Shown: one piece after another, positions 46,801 through 62,230 of the stretch
How positions within the stretch are numbered: the first letter of the stretch is position 1
Layout: each line of letters starts with the position of its first letter
Assembly: GCA_010279815.1 (NCBI GenBank)
Contig: QEOQ01000206.1
Span: 323,328-387,327, forward strand
Length of the DNA stretch: 64,000 nt
DNA from: Brachionus plicatilis
Taxonomy: Eukaryota > Rotifera > Eurotatoria > Ploima > Brachionidae
Direction: 5' to 3'
Position numbers and translations under genes: made by a program
The notes under the pieces: generated by a model
What the model was told of the DNA's origin: nothing
What the model saw: the letters and a program-made list of their open reading frames with translations, nothing else
Database searches by the model: none

Positions 46801-49800
46801 CGTCCAGGAAGAGGACGAGTGCATACTGAACACAATGGGCCGCACTTACGTCATCGACTTCAACTCAATGCTGCAGATAAACGAGGAGACGGGCACGGCA
46901 CGACCCGTCTCCCGAAAACTAGCGGACAAAAGCGGTGTCGAGGCACCGGCGCCCGCCTCCGACCAGCAGCAACCCAGCGTCGAGGTCAAGGACACGCGCG
47001 TCGACTACCTGCTCAACAACGCGCCCAAGGTCGCCGCTCTCATCACCTCTCTGTTCAAAATAGTCTACGAAATTTACAACTCGTCGGCCGGTCCCGCACT
47101 CCGCCACCGCAGCCTCCGCTCTCTCCTCCGCATGATCTACTTTGCCTGCACCCTAAGCCAACAGTCCAACGATTCCAACAACAACACCGAACACAATTTG
47201 CTAGCCAATCTGCTGCGTCACTTGCCCATCAGCAGTCACATTGCGGCCATGCTGGCCAACAAAGACGCCAAAATAGTGGTAATCGGCCTGCAGATGGCCC
47301 ATTTGCTCGTCAAACACTTGCCCGACGTATTTTCGGTGTATTTTTACCGCGAGGGCGTTGTGTACCAAGTTAACAGACTGGTGGCAGAGTGGACCGACAA
47401 GCACAAGGACACTGACAAGGACAAGGACAAGGACAAGGAGGAGCGAAGGACGCGCTCGAAGGCCCGGGGCAAAAGCGGCGCCGGCCAGAGCGACCAGACG
47501 GCCGTAACCGACCGCAGCATGATAGACGCGTGGATCGTCGATCAGGCCAAGCAGTTTAAGCGAGAATTCTGCAGCGCCAAAGTTACCAAGTCTCAGCTGT
47601 GCATACTCGACCAGTTGAGCAAGTTGTCGCAACAGTTGCAAGTGGCCAAGGAGGCCGAGCACAGCTACATGGCGCCGTTGGCCAGTGTTAACGAACAGCT
47701 CAAGCAAACGGACATATCTTCGTTTGAAATGATAAACAGTAGCTTGATTGAGCGGCTGGTCGGCTTTTTGAGCGTGCCCGTCAAGCCTCTTCACTTTAAA
47801 CTCGACCACTCTCGTCTCAAACACTGCGCCAAGGCCAGCTCGATCAAAGCCGTCTATTTGACCGATCTGCAAACAGTTGTCGCCAACGAGCTAAATTGTT
47901 TGCGTCTCAAACAATTTTTGAGCGTGTTTGCTGGACGTAAAAATTTTTTCTACTTTTTTGAGACCGGTCACGCTCACCGAGATCACGGCGATCACGACCA
48001 AAAATCGTTTTTGCTGCTCGTGTCCAAGCTGCACAATTGTGTCAATCAATTGGAACAGTTCAGCATTCGAGTGCACGACGTGCCCAACTCGATTGGCTCG
48101 GGCAAGAACGCGCTAAAGTTTTTCAGCACGCATCAAATAAAGTGCATGCTGGAACGGGAGGCTAGCGTTGCCGGTCAGGGTTTGCGCGAGTGGAAGGGCG
48201 GCCATGTGAAAGTGGACCCGTTGGCGCTAGTCAGCACCATCGAAAAGTATTTGCTGATGCGCGGCATTCACAAGAGCCAAGCGGCTAACGTTACCCCCGC
48301 CACTGTCGCCGCGGCCGCACCCGCTTCTGTATCGGCGAAAAAAAACGAGCCCAAGACGTCCGGCGCCAGCAAGTCACATGGCGCTTTGTCCACGGCGACA
48401 TCTAAAAAATCGGACAAAAATGAACGCGAGTCCGATTCGGACAATCAGGACGTCGACATCGAGGACCATTTCGACGACGACGAGGAGGACGCCGCCGCCG
48501 ACGACAACGATGACGACGACGAGCACATAATCGAAGACAATTTGGACGACGAGGACCTGATCGACGAGGACGATGACGACGACATGGACGACATGGACGA
48601 TTTGGTGAATCCGATGAGCGCTTTTTTTAGCTCGGCTTCGTCGTCGTCCGCCCGAGCTCTCTTCTCGTCCGCCCAATTGCCCAAAATCGAGCTGCTCATC
48701 AACGACCAGCCGCTGCCCTCCAACATCACCATCTACCAGGCCATCAAACAATTTGGCTCGCACGACACCGACAACGATGCCGAAAACTCGTTGCTAAGCA
48801 ACGCCATTTGGTCCAAAGTGCATCCGATTCAGTATCGATTGGCATCGAGCACACGTGACACAGAAAAATGCGCCAAGAGCAAAGAAAAATCCACCAGTGC
48901 CAAAACCCAAAACGACCTCAGTTCAGATTTGACCAAGAGTCAATTTTACGCACGTTTTGTCCATGGCGACAAAAAATTTGTCTGCGAAGACAAATGTTCG
49001 GTCGCCATCCGGGCACTCGACCTGCTCGACACCCTCAACCGACTCTGGTTTAAAATGTACGAGAATGAGACTGAAGGTCAAGGTCAAGGTCACGAGTCCA
49101 ACACGCTAATCAACCCCGCCGAATTCTGCAACCAAAAGCTAACGGCCAAGGCCAACCGTCAGCTCCAAGACCCGTTGATCGTCATGACCGGCCACTTGCC
49201 CAAGTGGCTGCCCGATCTCATTACCGAGCACACGTTCCTCTTTCCGTTCGAGACGCGTCTAATGTTTTTCTACCAGAGCTATTTGGACCGGGATCGTGCC
49301 ATGCAAAAACTAATCGATTTAAATCACAGTCACACGGACCGGTACAAGCCGAGATTGGAGCGCGAAAAGCGAACAGTTAACCGAGACGCCGACTTGGTCA
49401 AACAAGCGGACGCCATTCTAAACGAACTGATCAATTTAAACGAAAACAAAAAAGCCGCTCTACTCGAAATCCAGTACGAGAACGAGGTGGGCACCGGCCT
49501 CGGACCCACTCTCGAATTTTACGCTTTGGTGTCACGCGAGCTCCAAAAGTGCGAGCACGAGATGTGGCGCGGTCCAAAACCAAACACCTCCGAATACTTT
49601 AAGTCGCCGCACGGTCTCTATCCGGCGCCCATCTACCTAAGTCCCAGCGGCAAACAATCGTCCAAATGGACGTCCATTTTGAACAAACAAAAGCAAAAGT
49701 TCAGACTGCTGGGCAAATTTATGGCCAAGGCGGCCCAGGACTTCCGCGTCCTCGACATTCACTTGAGTCCCGTGTTCTACAAGTGGCTGGTGAGCGGCGA

Positions 49801-50602
49801 GGCCGAGGCCGCCATTCAAGAGCAAGACCTGGCCCTGGTCGACGAACAAATGTACGCGAGCGTCAAATCGCTGCGCGCCTACGTCCACAAACGGCGCGCT
49901 CTCCTCGTCCAGGCCTACAGGCAAAAGGAGCCGGCGAGCTCGTCGTTACACAGCGATCTGAAAGCGCTGGAAAAAGAAGTTTCCGACTTGGAGCTCGACT
50001 TCACACTCCCCGGCTATTCCAACTTCGAATTGGTCAAGGGCGGCAAGGACAAAGCGGTGAGCCTGGAAAATTTGGACGACTACTTGAGACTAGTGGTCGA
50101 GTGGACATTGACCAAGGGCGTTCAGGCGCAGATCGACAGCTTCAGAGAGGGCTTCGAGTCGGTGTTGCCGCTGAAGAGCCTGCGCGTCTTCTATGCCGAC
50201 GAGATGGACAGGTTTTTTTGCGGTTCTAGTCTAAAAAAATGGGACCCCAAGAGTCTGACCGAGTGCACTAGATGCGATCATGGGTACACGCACGAGAGCA
50301 GCGCGGTCAAGTATTTGTTCGAGGTGATGTGCCAGTTTGATGCCGACGAGCAGCGAATGTTCCTGCAGTTTGTGACCGGCAGTCCGCGGCTGCCCATCGG
50401 CGGTCTCAGCTCGCTGAGTCCCGCGTTGACCATTGTCAAAAAGACCATGGACTCGGCGAGCGTGAATGCGGACAATTATTTGCCGTCGGTGATGACGTGC
50501 GTCAATTATTTCAAGTTGCCCGACTATTCAAGTGTACATATACTGAAGGAGAAGCTGTTCAAAGCGATGAAGGACGGTCAATTGTCATTTCATTTGTCTT
50601 AG
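37881..50602 (+). CDS. TRIP12: E3 ubiquitin ligase TRIP12 (4 exons, 2016 aa)
   Basis: Exons: 37881-37951, 37996-38102, 40940-41584, 45375-50602; 6051 nt, phases agree. The first 340 residues are a disordered Ser/Lys/Glu-rich tail. Then come an armadillo-like region (about 360-690; RGLPSHIVNAFG, NHACRTLTYMMDALPRS, IQCMDVAEQSLTALEILSRR), a WWE domain (about 720-800; VTWHWKDENDIERPY, IDSRIIE), a helical middle, an Asp/Glu-rich insert (about 1290-1350), and a HECT domain (about 1610-2016; IQYENEVGTGLGPTLEFYAL, DFTLPGYSNFELVKGG, QFVTGSPRLPIGG). The catalytic Cys is residue 1983 in SVMTCVNYFKLPDYSS, 33 residues from the end FHLS. The family ubiquitinates N-degron/UFD and DNA-damage substrates in the nucleus. 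Exon 4 is GC-rich and intronless over 5.2 kb, while exons 1-3 are A+T-rich. Exons 1-3 rest on phase and composition only. AATAAA lies at 50990. Confidence 0.93.
38103..40939 (+). other. TRIP12 intron 2 (2.8 kb), no second gene seen
   Basis: GTTAGT donor, TTAACTAG acceptor. Low-complexity A+T throughout. The minus-strand ORF at 38948-39151 and the plus-strand ORF at 40115-40300 show no recognisable domain. Confidence 0.6.
41813..42000 (+). mobile_element. tRNA-derived SINE
   Basis: The head reads AGCCGAGTGGCTAAGTG (A box; class-II Ser/Leu tRNA style) at 41821-41837 and GGCAGATCGATCCC (B box-like) about 25 nt later. It then runs into a non-tRNA body of about 110 bp (TTTAGTGTCGAGTTAATAGA...). 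The B box is imperfect and the tRNA arms do not pair well, so it is a SINE and not a tRNA gene. It lies in TRIP12 intron 3. Confidence 0.6.
43010..43275 (-). pseudogene. CHMP7 3'-end pseudogene fragment
   Basis: On the minus strand, pieces in three frames match the C-terminal part of the CHMP7 gene at 22173-23636. VKEANRGISLHQM corresponds to LKEANRGINIDQI, and FGDQKLNDKINQLVSQEDDE corresponds to FDDRELNDELNQLLSQENDR. Stops and indels break it. It covers roughly the last 90 codons. Because CHMP7 has no introns, retrocopy and DNA duplication cannot be told apart. Confidence 0.75.
44965..45210 (+). repeat. Direct duplication of a CT-rich unit in TRIP12 intron 3
   Basis: CTCTCTCGCACTCGTTCAAA and about 45 following bases (AAAACTGGACACCAAAA) at about 44980-45035 recur at about 45155-45210 with few differences. 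The repeat distance is about 175 bp. Confidence 0.7.
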
Positions 50603-55321
<4,719 letters not shown>

Positions 55322-56103
55322 AGATTGTTTGATAAACCCGTCCGTTTTTTAGTTGTTTTTTTGCCATTTATTGTAAATTAAATATTGTTTAAATTTATAA
55401 GAAATGATTGAATTGATGATGATGATGAAATATTGAAGTTTTTCTTCTTCTTTTTTTTTTTTTAATTTTATTTTTTATTTTTTGTCAGAGGGTAGGTACA
55501 CTTTGGTTGCACTTTAAAGGAGCTTATTACAACACCTTGGCGAATTTTGTGTTTTTTTTGTGTTTTTTCTTTTTCAATTTATCGAAATTATGATTAGAGC
55601 TTCTAAACTTGGTGTTTTTTTACATTTGGAAGTTTTTATTTTATGATGTATTTTTTTAAAAACTACTCAAAACTTAACTCTAAAAAAACAAAAAATTTTA
55701 ACATTAAATTCAAAAATTTTTTCACTAAATTATATTTTTATTATTATTATTACTAATAAAATTTACATTTTTTGTTCGAGTGAATGAAATCGCTCAATCG
55801 TCTCGAACTCTTCCAAAATATCGCTTTATTTTTTCCCTTTTTTTAATCATAGGCAATTTTTTTATTGAAAAAAAAATTTAACAGGTGTTCAATAAAGAAT
55901 ACAAAATATTGACAAGTAAAAAAAAAAAATTTTGATTACAATAACCATAAATTCAATAAAAAATTAGCTAAAGAAGTTTAAAAAAATAACAAAATAAAAT
56001 TACTATTGCTTACATTTATTTGAACAAAAAAATATTTTTTTCCATTTGTGTGTCACAAATTTTACATTTATTGATATTTCCGAATCTTATATAATTATAA
56101 TCA
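55322..56103. other. A+T-rich intergenic DNA
   Basis: Includes the DYRK 3' end and a (GAT)n run near 55417. No gene is seen. Confidence 0.5.
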
Positions 56104-56111
56104 ATTTTTAA

Positions 56112-56466
56112 GGCATCTTGAAGTTTAGGATCATAAAAATCAGATCAAATAGTATTTTGATTGTAACTTTTGAATGACATTTGATTAAGTATCTCTGCAA
56201 AATGCCAACTAATGCAAAAAACATGCTAAATATTAGATAAGGCTCTGCAAAAACTCTGCAATTTTGCAGAAAAATCCATGTCATTTAAAAGTATTTAATT
56301 CAACTGGACAGTTTAATTGCAGAGTTTTTGCAGAGCCTTATCTAATATTTAGCATTTTTTTTGCATTAGTTGGCATTTTTCAGAGATACTTAATCAAATG
56401 CCATTCAAAAGTTACAATCAAAATACTATTTGATCTGATTTTTTTGATCCTAAACTTCAAGATGCC
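56112..56466. mobile_element. Foldback MITE, 355 bp, with 8-bp target duplication
   Basis: The left half (from GGCATCTTGAAGTTTAGGAT) and the right half (ending ATCCTAAACTTCAAGATGCC) are near-perfect inverted copies of about 150 bp around a short loop at about 56270-56315. ATTTTTAA flanks it on both sides (56104-56111, 56467-56474). It has no coding capacity; the ORF at 56264-56482 is only one arm. It shares the motif GCAGAGTTTTTGCAGAGC with the element at 59075-59424. Confidence 0.85.
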
Positions 56467-56474
56467 ATTTTTAA

Positions 56475-57829
56475 TCGTCTAAAATAAAAAATTGTTTATT
56501 TTATCATCTTTAAAAAAAGAGTTTAATTCAAAATTAATATTTGAATTTTTATTCCGTTCCATGTAGTTCCATTTAGGCGGCCACATGGATTTTAGGACTT
56601 TTTAAAACAATAATTTCAAGTCAAGTCTTATGACTTGATTTGATTTTGACTTTATGAATTCAAAACAACTCTAATTAGAATAAATTTAAGCAATAGCATT
56701 TATATTTTGTTATTTTTTTTACTTCTGTTGATATTGTTTTATTAAATATGTAGTTATTGTGATCAAAACATGGTTTAAATAAAAATTATTGGTAATAAAA
56801 CTAGATTGGTGGAAAAAAACTAAATGAATGATTGAAAATTTAATTTGTCATTGTTTTATTGAATCAATGGTATAATTTACTATTTTTTTGTTTATAGTTT
56901 ACTATGGTCCTAGAAATATATGCTTAATACTTTATTTTAAAAAGCAATAAAAAATGATTCAAATGAACCTTTAAACAATTTTTTAGTTCAGAAGTTGTTC
57001 GAAAAAATTTTTAAAATTTTACTGTTATAAATTGCTTAAAAACAATTTAAACAAGCAACCTTTTTTTTAAATCATTCATTATTTCTTAATAGATAAATCT
57101 TGTACTAAAATTTGGTTTAAAAGAAAGACAAAGTTTTGGGACGAACCTAGAGTGCTTCCCTAAAACATATTTTTAATTTTAATAAAAATTAAAAGTGCGA
57201 TGTTTCAATTTTTTTAAATAAATGAGAGTTACTTTTGCAATCTTATTATTTTGAAATAATCAATTCACTCTCAACCCTGATTTAATTTTTTTAAATTAAA
57301 AATTTTGTTAAAATAAAAATAAAACCGGAAATAGAACAGAAACAAAAATAGAAAAGGCAATAATTATTAACCGATTCAGAACCATTTTCAACTTTAAAAT
57401 TTTTCAAACAAAATAATTGAAAATCATTGTTTTAAGCTAAAAAGACATGATTTTTAAAAATTAATTAAATGTTTATTAATTTGACATAAAATCAAATCTT
57501 CAAATTAGTTTTTAAAATATTTAGCTAATATATTCATCTTAATTAAAATAATAAATTTACACATTTGTTTATCTGTACAGAGCTAAAGATCCTTCAGATT
57601 AAAAAATGGAAATAAAAAAATCAACATAATTAAAATTAAATATAAAATAATTTAGAATCGAATTTAAATATTAGAATAAATAAATTTAAATAAATAAAGA
57701 CAGGTATTAAGTGTTTAATTAGTAAACGCTTCAGGAATTAAAGAAAAAATAGTAGTTATACAAAGGAGAATTTTATTTGTATGAATTTTAATTCGAAATC
57801 TGTCTAACACTCCTAGATTAGTCTGACGA
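56475..57829. other. A+T-rich intergenic DNA
   Basis: A TGACTTG-rich patch at about 56600-56670 resembles those at 1735-1890 and 12500-12680. No gene is seen. Confidence 0.45.
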
Positions 57830-58065
57830 GTAATAAAAAATAATAAATCCATCCTCTCCTAACATCCCTTTAACTCAACTCAAAAAGTCGATTTGAAACA
57901 ATTAATAATTCAAGTTCATCATATGTTTGGTTTTTGAATGACTTGTTATTTTTTAAATTAGTTTCTGAGAATGAATTTAAACAAGAAAAAGGATAATCTA
58001 AAACTATTTATTAAGATTTCCAAAAGATTTTGTTTCTAAAACCTCAACTCTTAACTTAGAGATAT
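57830..58065 (-). mobile_element. LINE fragment (RT tail), copy 3, very degenerate
   Basis: AACTCAACTCAAAAAGTCGA, then TTTTTGAATGACTTGT and TTAGTTTCTGAGAATGAATT match the plus strand of 15541-15850 in the same order. It is shorter and more decayed than copies 1 and 2. Confidence 0.55.
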
Positions 58066-59065
58066 TTTATTAAATTATGTCTTGAATTAGACCATTCTTT
58101 TAATTCGCCCACTTTTTTCTCAAAATTTAAATAAGCAAAATAAAATTAAAGTAAAAATTTTAATTATAAGTTTCGAAATAAAGATTATGCCACATTAATT
58201 TTAGACAAACCGTGAATTTCATTTTATAGTGGTATTTAAAAAATATTTAAATAACATGGAATAAAAAATCAAATATGCCTAAAAACTGGTTTAAAAACAA
58301 TCTAAAAACAAGTTTTAAATATGAAACCAGTTTAATTTAAAATTAAATTTTTCGAGTAAAATTTTTTCGTGCAAATTTTTAATTATTTATTTATTTATTT
58401 CAAAAAACACCTCTTGGGTGATAAAAAAAAATGAAAAAAAAAATGAATTGAAATAAAACATAAAAGGACAGTTTATGTGTCCATAATGAATAAGTTTGCA
58501 TTATTTAATAGGAATTATTTTAAAATCACATGCTTTTTATTTAAATACTTCAAATTGGATAATATAAGCAGAAATGAATATAAGAGAAATTCATAATTAA
58601 CGAACTTATCTCAAAGGTACTGGTCTAGCTCTCGAGACCGCCGCCGTCACTCTTCCTAACTTCATAATTATATTGAAAAAAAAATGATTACTTATGAATT
58701 GGGCTTTTGTGGCTCTTGAGACCAAATTCACCAAACAAATCGCTTTTTTTCAAATTTTATTCAATTTAATTTTAAATAATTTGAATTTAATTTTGATGTT
58801 TCTTTGATAATTGCAGTTTTAAATTTAATTTTACTCAATGAGTCACAGATCAAAAAACTTTTTTTAATTAGAATTCATTTAAAAAATTATTTAAATTTAT
58901 ATAAGCATGAAATTTTTAGCGTCAAAAAAGTAAATGTTAGATGTTATTAATTTTGTGAAGATTATTTTTTTGTGTAAAATCTGGCACATCAAATTCAAAT
59001 TCTACAATAAATTATGCTGAAAAATTTCAAAATGATTTTCTGATCCCATTCGATTAAAATTCAAG
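58066..59065. other. A+T-rich intergenic DNA
   Basis: A GC-richer islet at 58621-58655 (TCTAGCTCTCGAGACCGCCG) has a weaker echo at 58707-58725 (TGGCTCTTGAGACC). The origin was not identified. No gene is seen. Confidence 0.4.
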
Positions 59066-59074
59066 GGCTAATTA

Positions 59075-59424
59075 GGCAAAGTGAAATCTTAGTACAAAAA
59101 TTACAGTACAAAAAGTAAAAGAGTTATAATTTATTTAAAAATTTTGCAAAAATGGCTCTATAAAGAATACATTATTGTACAAATTTGTACAAATGAATTC
59201 CAAGCTCTGCCAAAACTCTGCAATTTTCTCTAAAATGCACACCATCAAAAAATACTTTTTTAAACTATGCAATAAATTGCAGAGTTTTTGCAGAGCTTAG
59301 AATTCGTTTGTACAAATTTGTACAATATTGTACTTTTTACAGAACCATTTTTGAACAATTAGAAAAAAAATTATAAGGTTTTACTTTTAATACTGTAATT
59401 TTTTTACTAAAATTTCACATTGCC
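59075..59424. mobile_element. Foldback MITE, 350 bp, second family member
   Basis: The element starts GGCAAAGTGAAATCTTAGT and ends ACTAAAATTTCACATTGCC; the two halves are inverted copies of about 150 bp. The flanks are GGCTAATTA (59066-59074) and GGCCAATTA (59425-59433), a 9-bp target duplication with one mismatch. The core GCTCTGCMAAAACTCTGCAA is shared with 56112-56466. Confidence 0.8.
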
Positions 59425-59433
59425 GGCCAATTA

Positions 59434-60076
59434 ATTTTTATTTTGAATAATTTCAAAGAACATAATTTATTAACACTGTTACAAATTAAACAAATGTTTA
59501 TTAAATATGAATATATTCTAGAACTTAAGGATGTGTGTAAAATAAAAGATCAAAATTGCTATTAAATAATAAAATCGTGATAAAAATTTTTGTTCATTTG
59601 AGCAGCGGATTTACAATCGAGGACTAGTAAAAGCTAGTCTATTTAAATATTAATCTGATCAAAATACTTAACAAAATTTTTATTTTTTCATTCTTTATTT
59701 TTATGAAGCTTTTGTTTTAACTCAAGGAACTTATTTTTTTTTACTCTTTTTTGAGTTTTATTTATATACAAAATACGGAGACTAAATAAAAAATATAATT
59801 CGATTTTGAATTTAAAAATAATTTTAATTTCCCAGTGAATAAAATAGAAAGATAAATGTTATTTTAGCTTTATTCATACCCCATAATTTTTTCTATATAT
59901 TATTACAACACATTCACTTATTCATACATTTTCAGGATTGTTTTAATATAATTTGAGCAATCTAAATTTCACAATTTTCAAATAATAAAAATTACAATTT
60001 TCATACTAATCATTTCAGAATAAAATTTTTGCATATTATTAGCATTAAGTTTTCTAATCATATTTCAGTCTTAATA
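59434..60076. other. A+T-rich intergenic DNA upstream of LRR paralogue 2
   Basis: No gene is seen. A short hairpin GACTAGTAAAAGCTAGTC lies at about 59620-59638. Confidence 0.45.
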
Positions 60077-61883
60077 ATGAATAAATATTTTAGCATTTTA
60101 AATGAACATTTTGAAAATTTAGTTAATGAAATTGACATCACAACGGAAAAATTTATATCCTACAAATCATGCCCAAAAGATGTTGATTTAATTAACAGAA
60201 CTCGTTCGGACTTTTTATCAGAAATCCAAGTTCAAAAGATCCAAATTATTCAAAAATTTCAAAATGAAAATTTTCAAATTCAAAACAACTCCGAACTAAT
60301 CAAACACGATCTTTTTAAAGACAATTTTTCTTTTTTACTTCATGTAAAAGATAAATTTCCACTAAGACTTGTTCTTGTAATCATAGACTGGTATCTTTCC
60401 GAAGAATGTTTCAAAAAATTCAAGCAACCGTATTCTAAAATAAAGTAAAAAACAATAATTTTAAAATTTTTCTATTTAATTTTTTAATTTATAATTAGGG
60501 ACACACTGATTTTTGAAACTGAGGCAGATGATTTTCAAGTTTCAAATAAAGTAATAAGAAATTTTATTTTAATTTAACTAAGATTTTTTATTTTAATTTA
60601 ATCCTTATAAAGTGCGATTTTAATTTTGTTCTAACAATTCTACTAATTGAAAAGCTATCGAAATTTTTAGAAGAAAAAAATTCTAATGGAATTTTAAAAA
60701 TTTCAAAAAATGAACTTGTACAGACCAACACTATTGATTTATCGGATAAAAATATTGAGCACATATTGGCTTTTGATAACTTCAAAAATCTGGAATTTCT
60801 AGGTAATTTTAAAAAAGAATAACAAAAAAAAATTTAAAAATATTTATTTAAGATTTATCAAAAAATTTAATTAAAAATATTGAAAAAGGAACTTTCGATG
60901 AGCTAAAAACTTTGCAAAAATTGATCATCGAATGTAACAATTTGAAATTTATTGATGAACACTTATTTGACAATTTGACGGGCTTAAAATACTTAGATTT
61001 AAACGATAATCAGATTGCCAATTTGAAGCCCAGTACTTTCATTCATCTGAATAATTTAATCGAGCTATTTTTGAGCGAAAATAAAATAGAAATAATAGAA
61101 ACAGATCTATTCAAAAATTTAAAAAATCTTCGTCGATTAGATTTATCACTTAACTTAATAGTTCAAATTGATGAATGTGCTTTTAAAAATTTGACCAATT
61201 TGCAATATTTATATCTAAATTGGAACAATTTGCCGACAATTTCTCCAAATTGTTTTTCAGATTTGGTCGAACTAAAAGAACTTCAACTAGAAAAAAATTA
61301 TATAGAACGTATAGTTCCGGAATGGTTCATTAATTTAAAGAATTTATCAAAATTTTTTGTAAACAACAATTTTATTGAAATAATTGATCGCAACTCGTTC
61401 AAATATTTGTATTCACTCAAAACGTTAAATCTTAGCTATAACCGTATTCGATTTTTTGAAGAAAACAGCCTCTTGAATTTAACAAATTTAAGCAAGCTTT
61501 ATATTCGTGGTAATTCAATCGAGGTCATAACTGATGGAATGTTCAATGGGTTGTTTAATTTAGTAAGTCTCTGTTTGGACGAAAATAAAATTGGAATAAT
61601 TGAAGATAATTCGTTTAAAGATTTAAAAAAGTTGAAAATTTTGTCTTTAAGAAAAAATTATTTAACTGAATTAAAATGGTCGAATTTATCTGGTCTTATA
61701 GAGCTTGAAAGATTGATTGTTCAAAATAATTTAATTAGTTCTATAGAGATTAAAATTTTTCAAATGACACCAAAAATACTAGAAGTTGACATTCGAGCAA
61801 ATAGGCTCAATAATATCGATGATTTGGCTAAACAAATTAATGAATGTGTGCTATCAGAAAATTTTACTTTAAAAACTAGATAA
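60077..61883 (+). CDS. Leucine-rich-repeat protein, paralogue 2 (4 exons, 546 aa)
   Basis: Exons: 60077-60444, 60499-60550, 60613-60802, 60853-61883; 1641 nt, phases agree. The N-terminal 190 residues are helical with no known domain. Residues about 180-520 hold about 13 typical LRRs (e.g. LKYLDLNDNQIANLKPSTF, LRRLDLSLNLIVQIDECAF, LKTLNLSYNRIRFFEENSL). There is no signal peptide or membrane segment. Like paralogue 1, intron 1 is in phase 2, exon 2 is very short (52 versus 55 nt) and intron 2 is in phase 0, and the exon-2 peptides are similar (ADDFQVSNK versus ADDLDFKTFK). The start is the ATG at 60077; an upstream TTG in frame is ignored. Function unknown. Confidence 0.85.
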
Positions 61884-62017
61884 ATTTTGAAAATATTTAT
61901 TAATTAATTTTTAATGCAAAAAAAATCAAATATTTTAAGATATAATTTTGAATAAAAATTTTCAGCAATACTTTGTTTTTTTAATTTTTAAATCTAGAAT
62001 ATTTTTAAGTGGTGTTT

Positions 62018-62020
<3 letters not shown>

Positions 62021-62053
<33 letters not shown>

Positions 62054-62230
62054 AAAAGACCGCGAAGCGATATTACTCGCAGGGATACCCCTCAAAGCGA
62101 TCGTCTCAATTCGTTTTTGATTTTAAAGGAGTCTACCGTCTCAGTTGCGACTAATTCGTCTGGTAGTCCGTTCCATACATTTGCTATCCGATTAATGAAG
62201 AAGTTGTGTCTTTGCTGACAAGATGCCACG
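62021..62230 (-). mobile_element. LINE 3' end with (TAC)n tail
   Basis: The minus-strand frame from about 62205 to 62086 reads FFINRIANVWNGLPDELVAT, then VDSFKIKNELRRSL and a stop, the classic C-terminus of CR1/Jockey-type LINE reverse transcriptases (F..R..N.WN.LP..vv....v..FK..L). About 35 nt after the stop the copy ends in (CTA)n, plus strand 62021-62054. A short-repeat 3' tail is usual for this class. It is a different family from the copies at 4435, 15541 and 57830. Confidence 0.8.

Noticed and set aside
48430..48732. Antisense Ser/Val-rich ORFs over the acidic insert
   Set aside because: Mirror image of GAC/GAT/GAG-rich codons in TRIP12.
45448..50475. Many long ORFs antisense or out of frame to TRIP12 exon 4
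   Set aside because: They are shadows of a GC-rich coding exon; they lack domains, and their ends do not coincide with splice sites.
55735..55830. Minus-strand stretch reading SDILEEFETIERFHSLEQKM
   Set aside because: Only about 20 codons, no clear acceptor, and it lies in the DYRK 3' flank; too short to call.
61948..62154. 68-codon plus-strand ORF with poly-Val
   Set aside because: It reads the (GTA)n tail and the antisense of a LINE 3' end.
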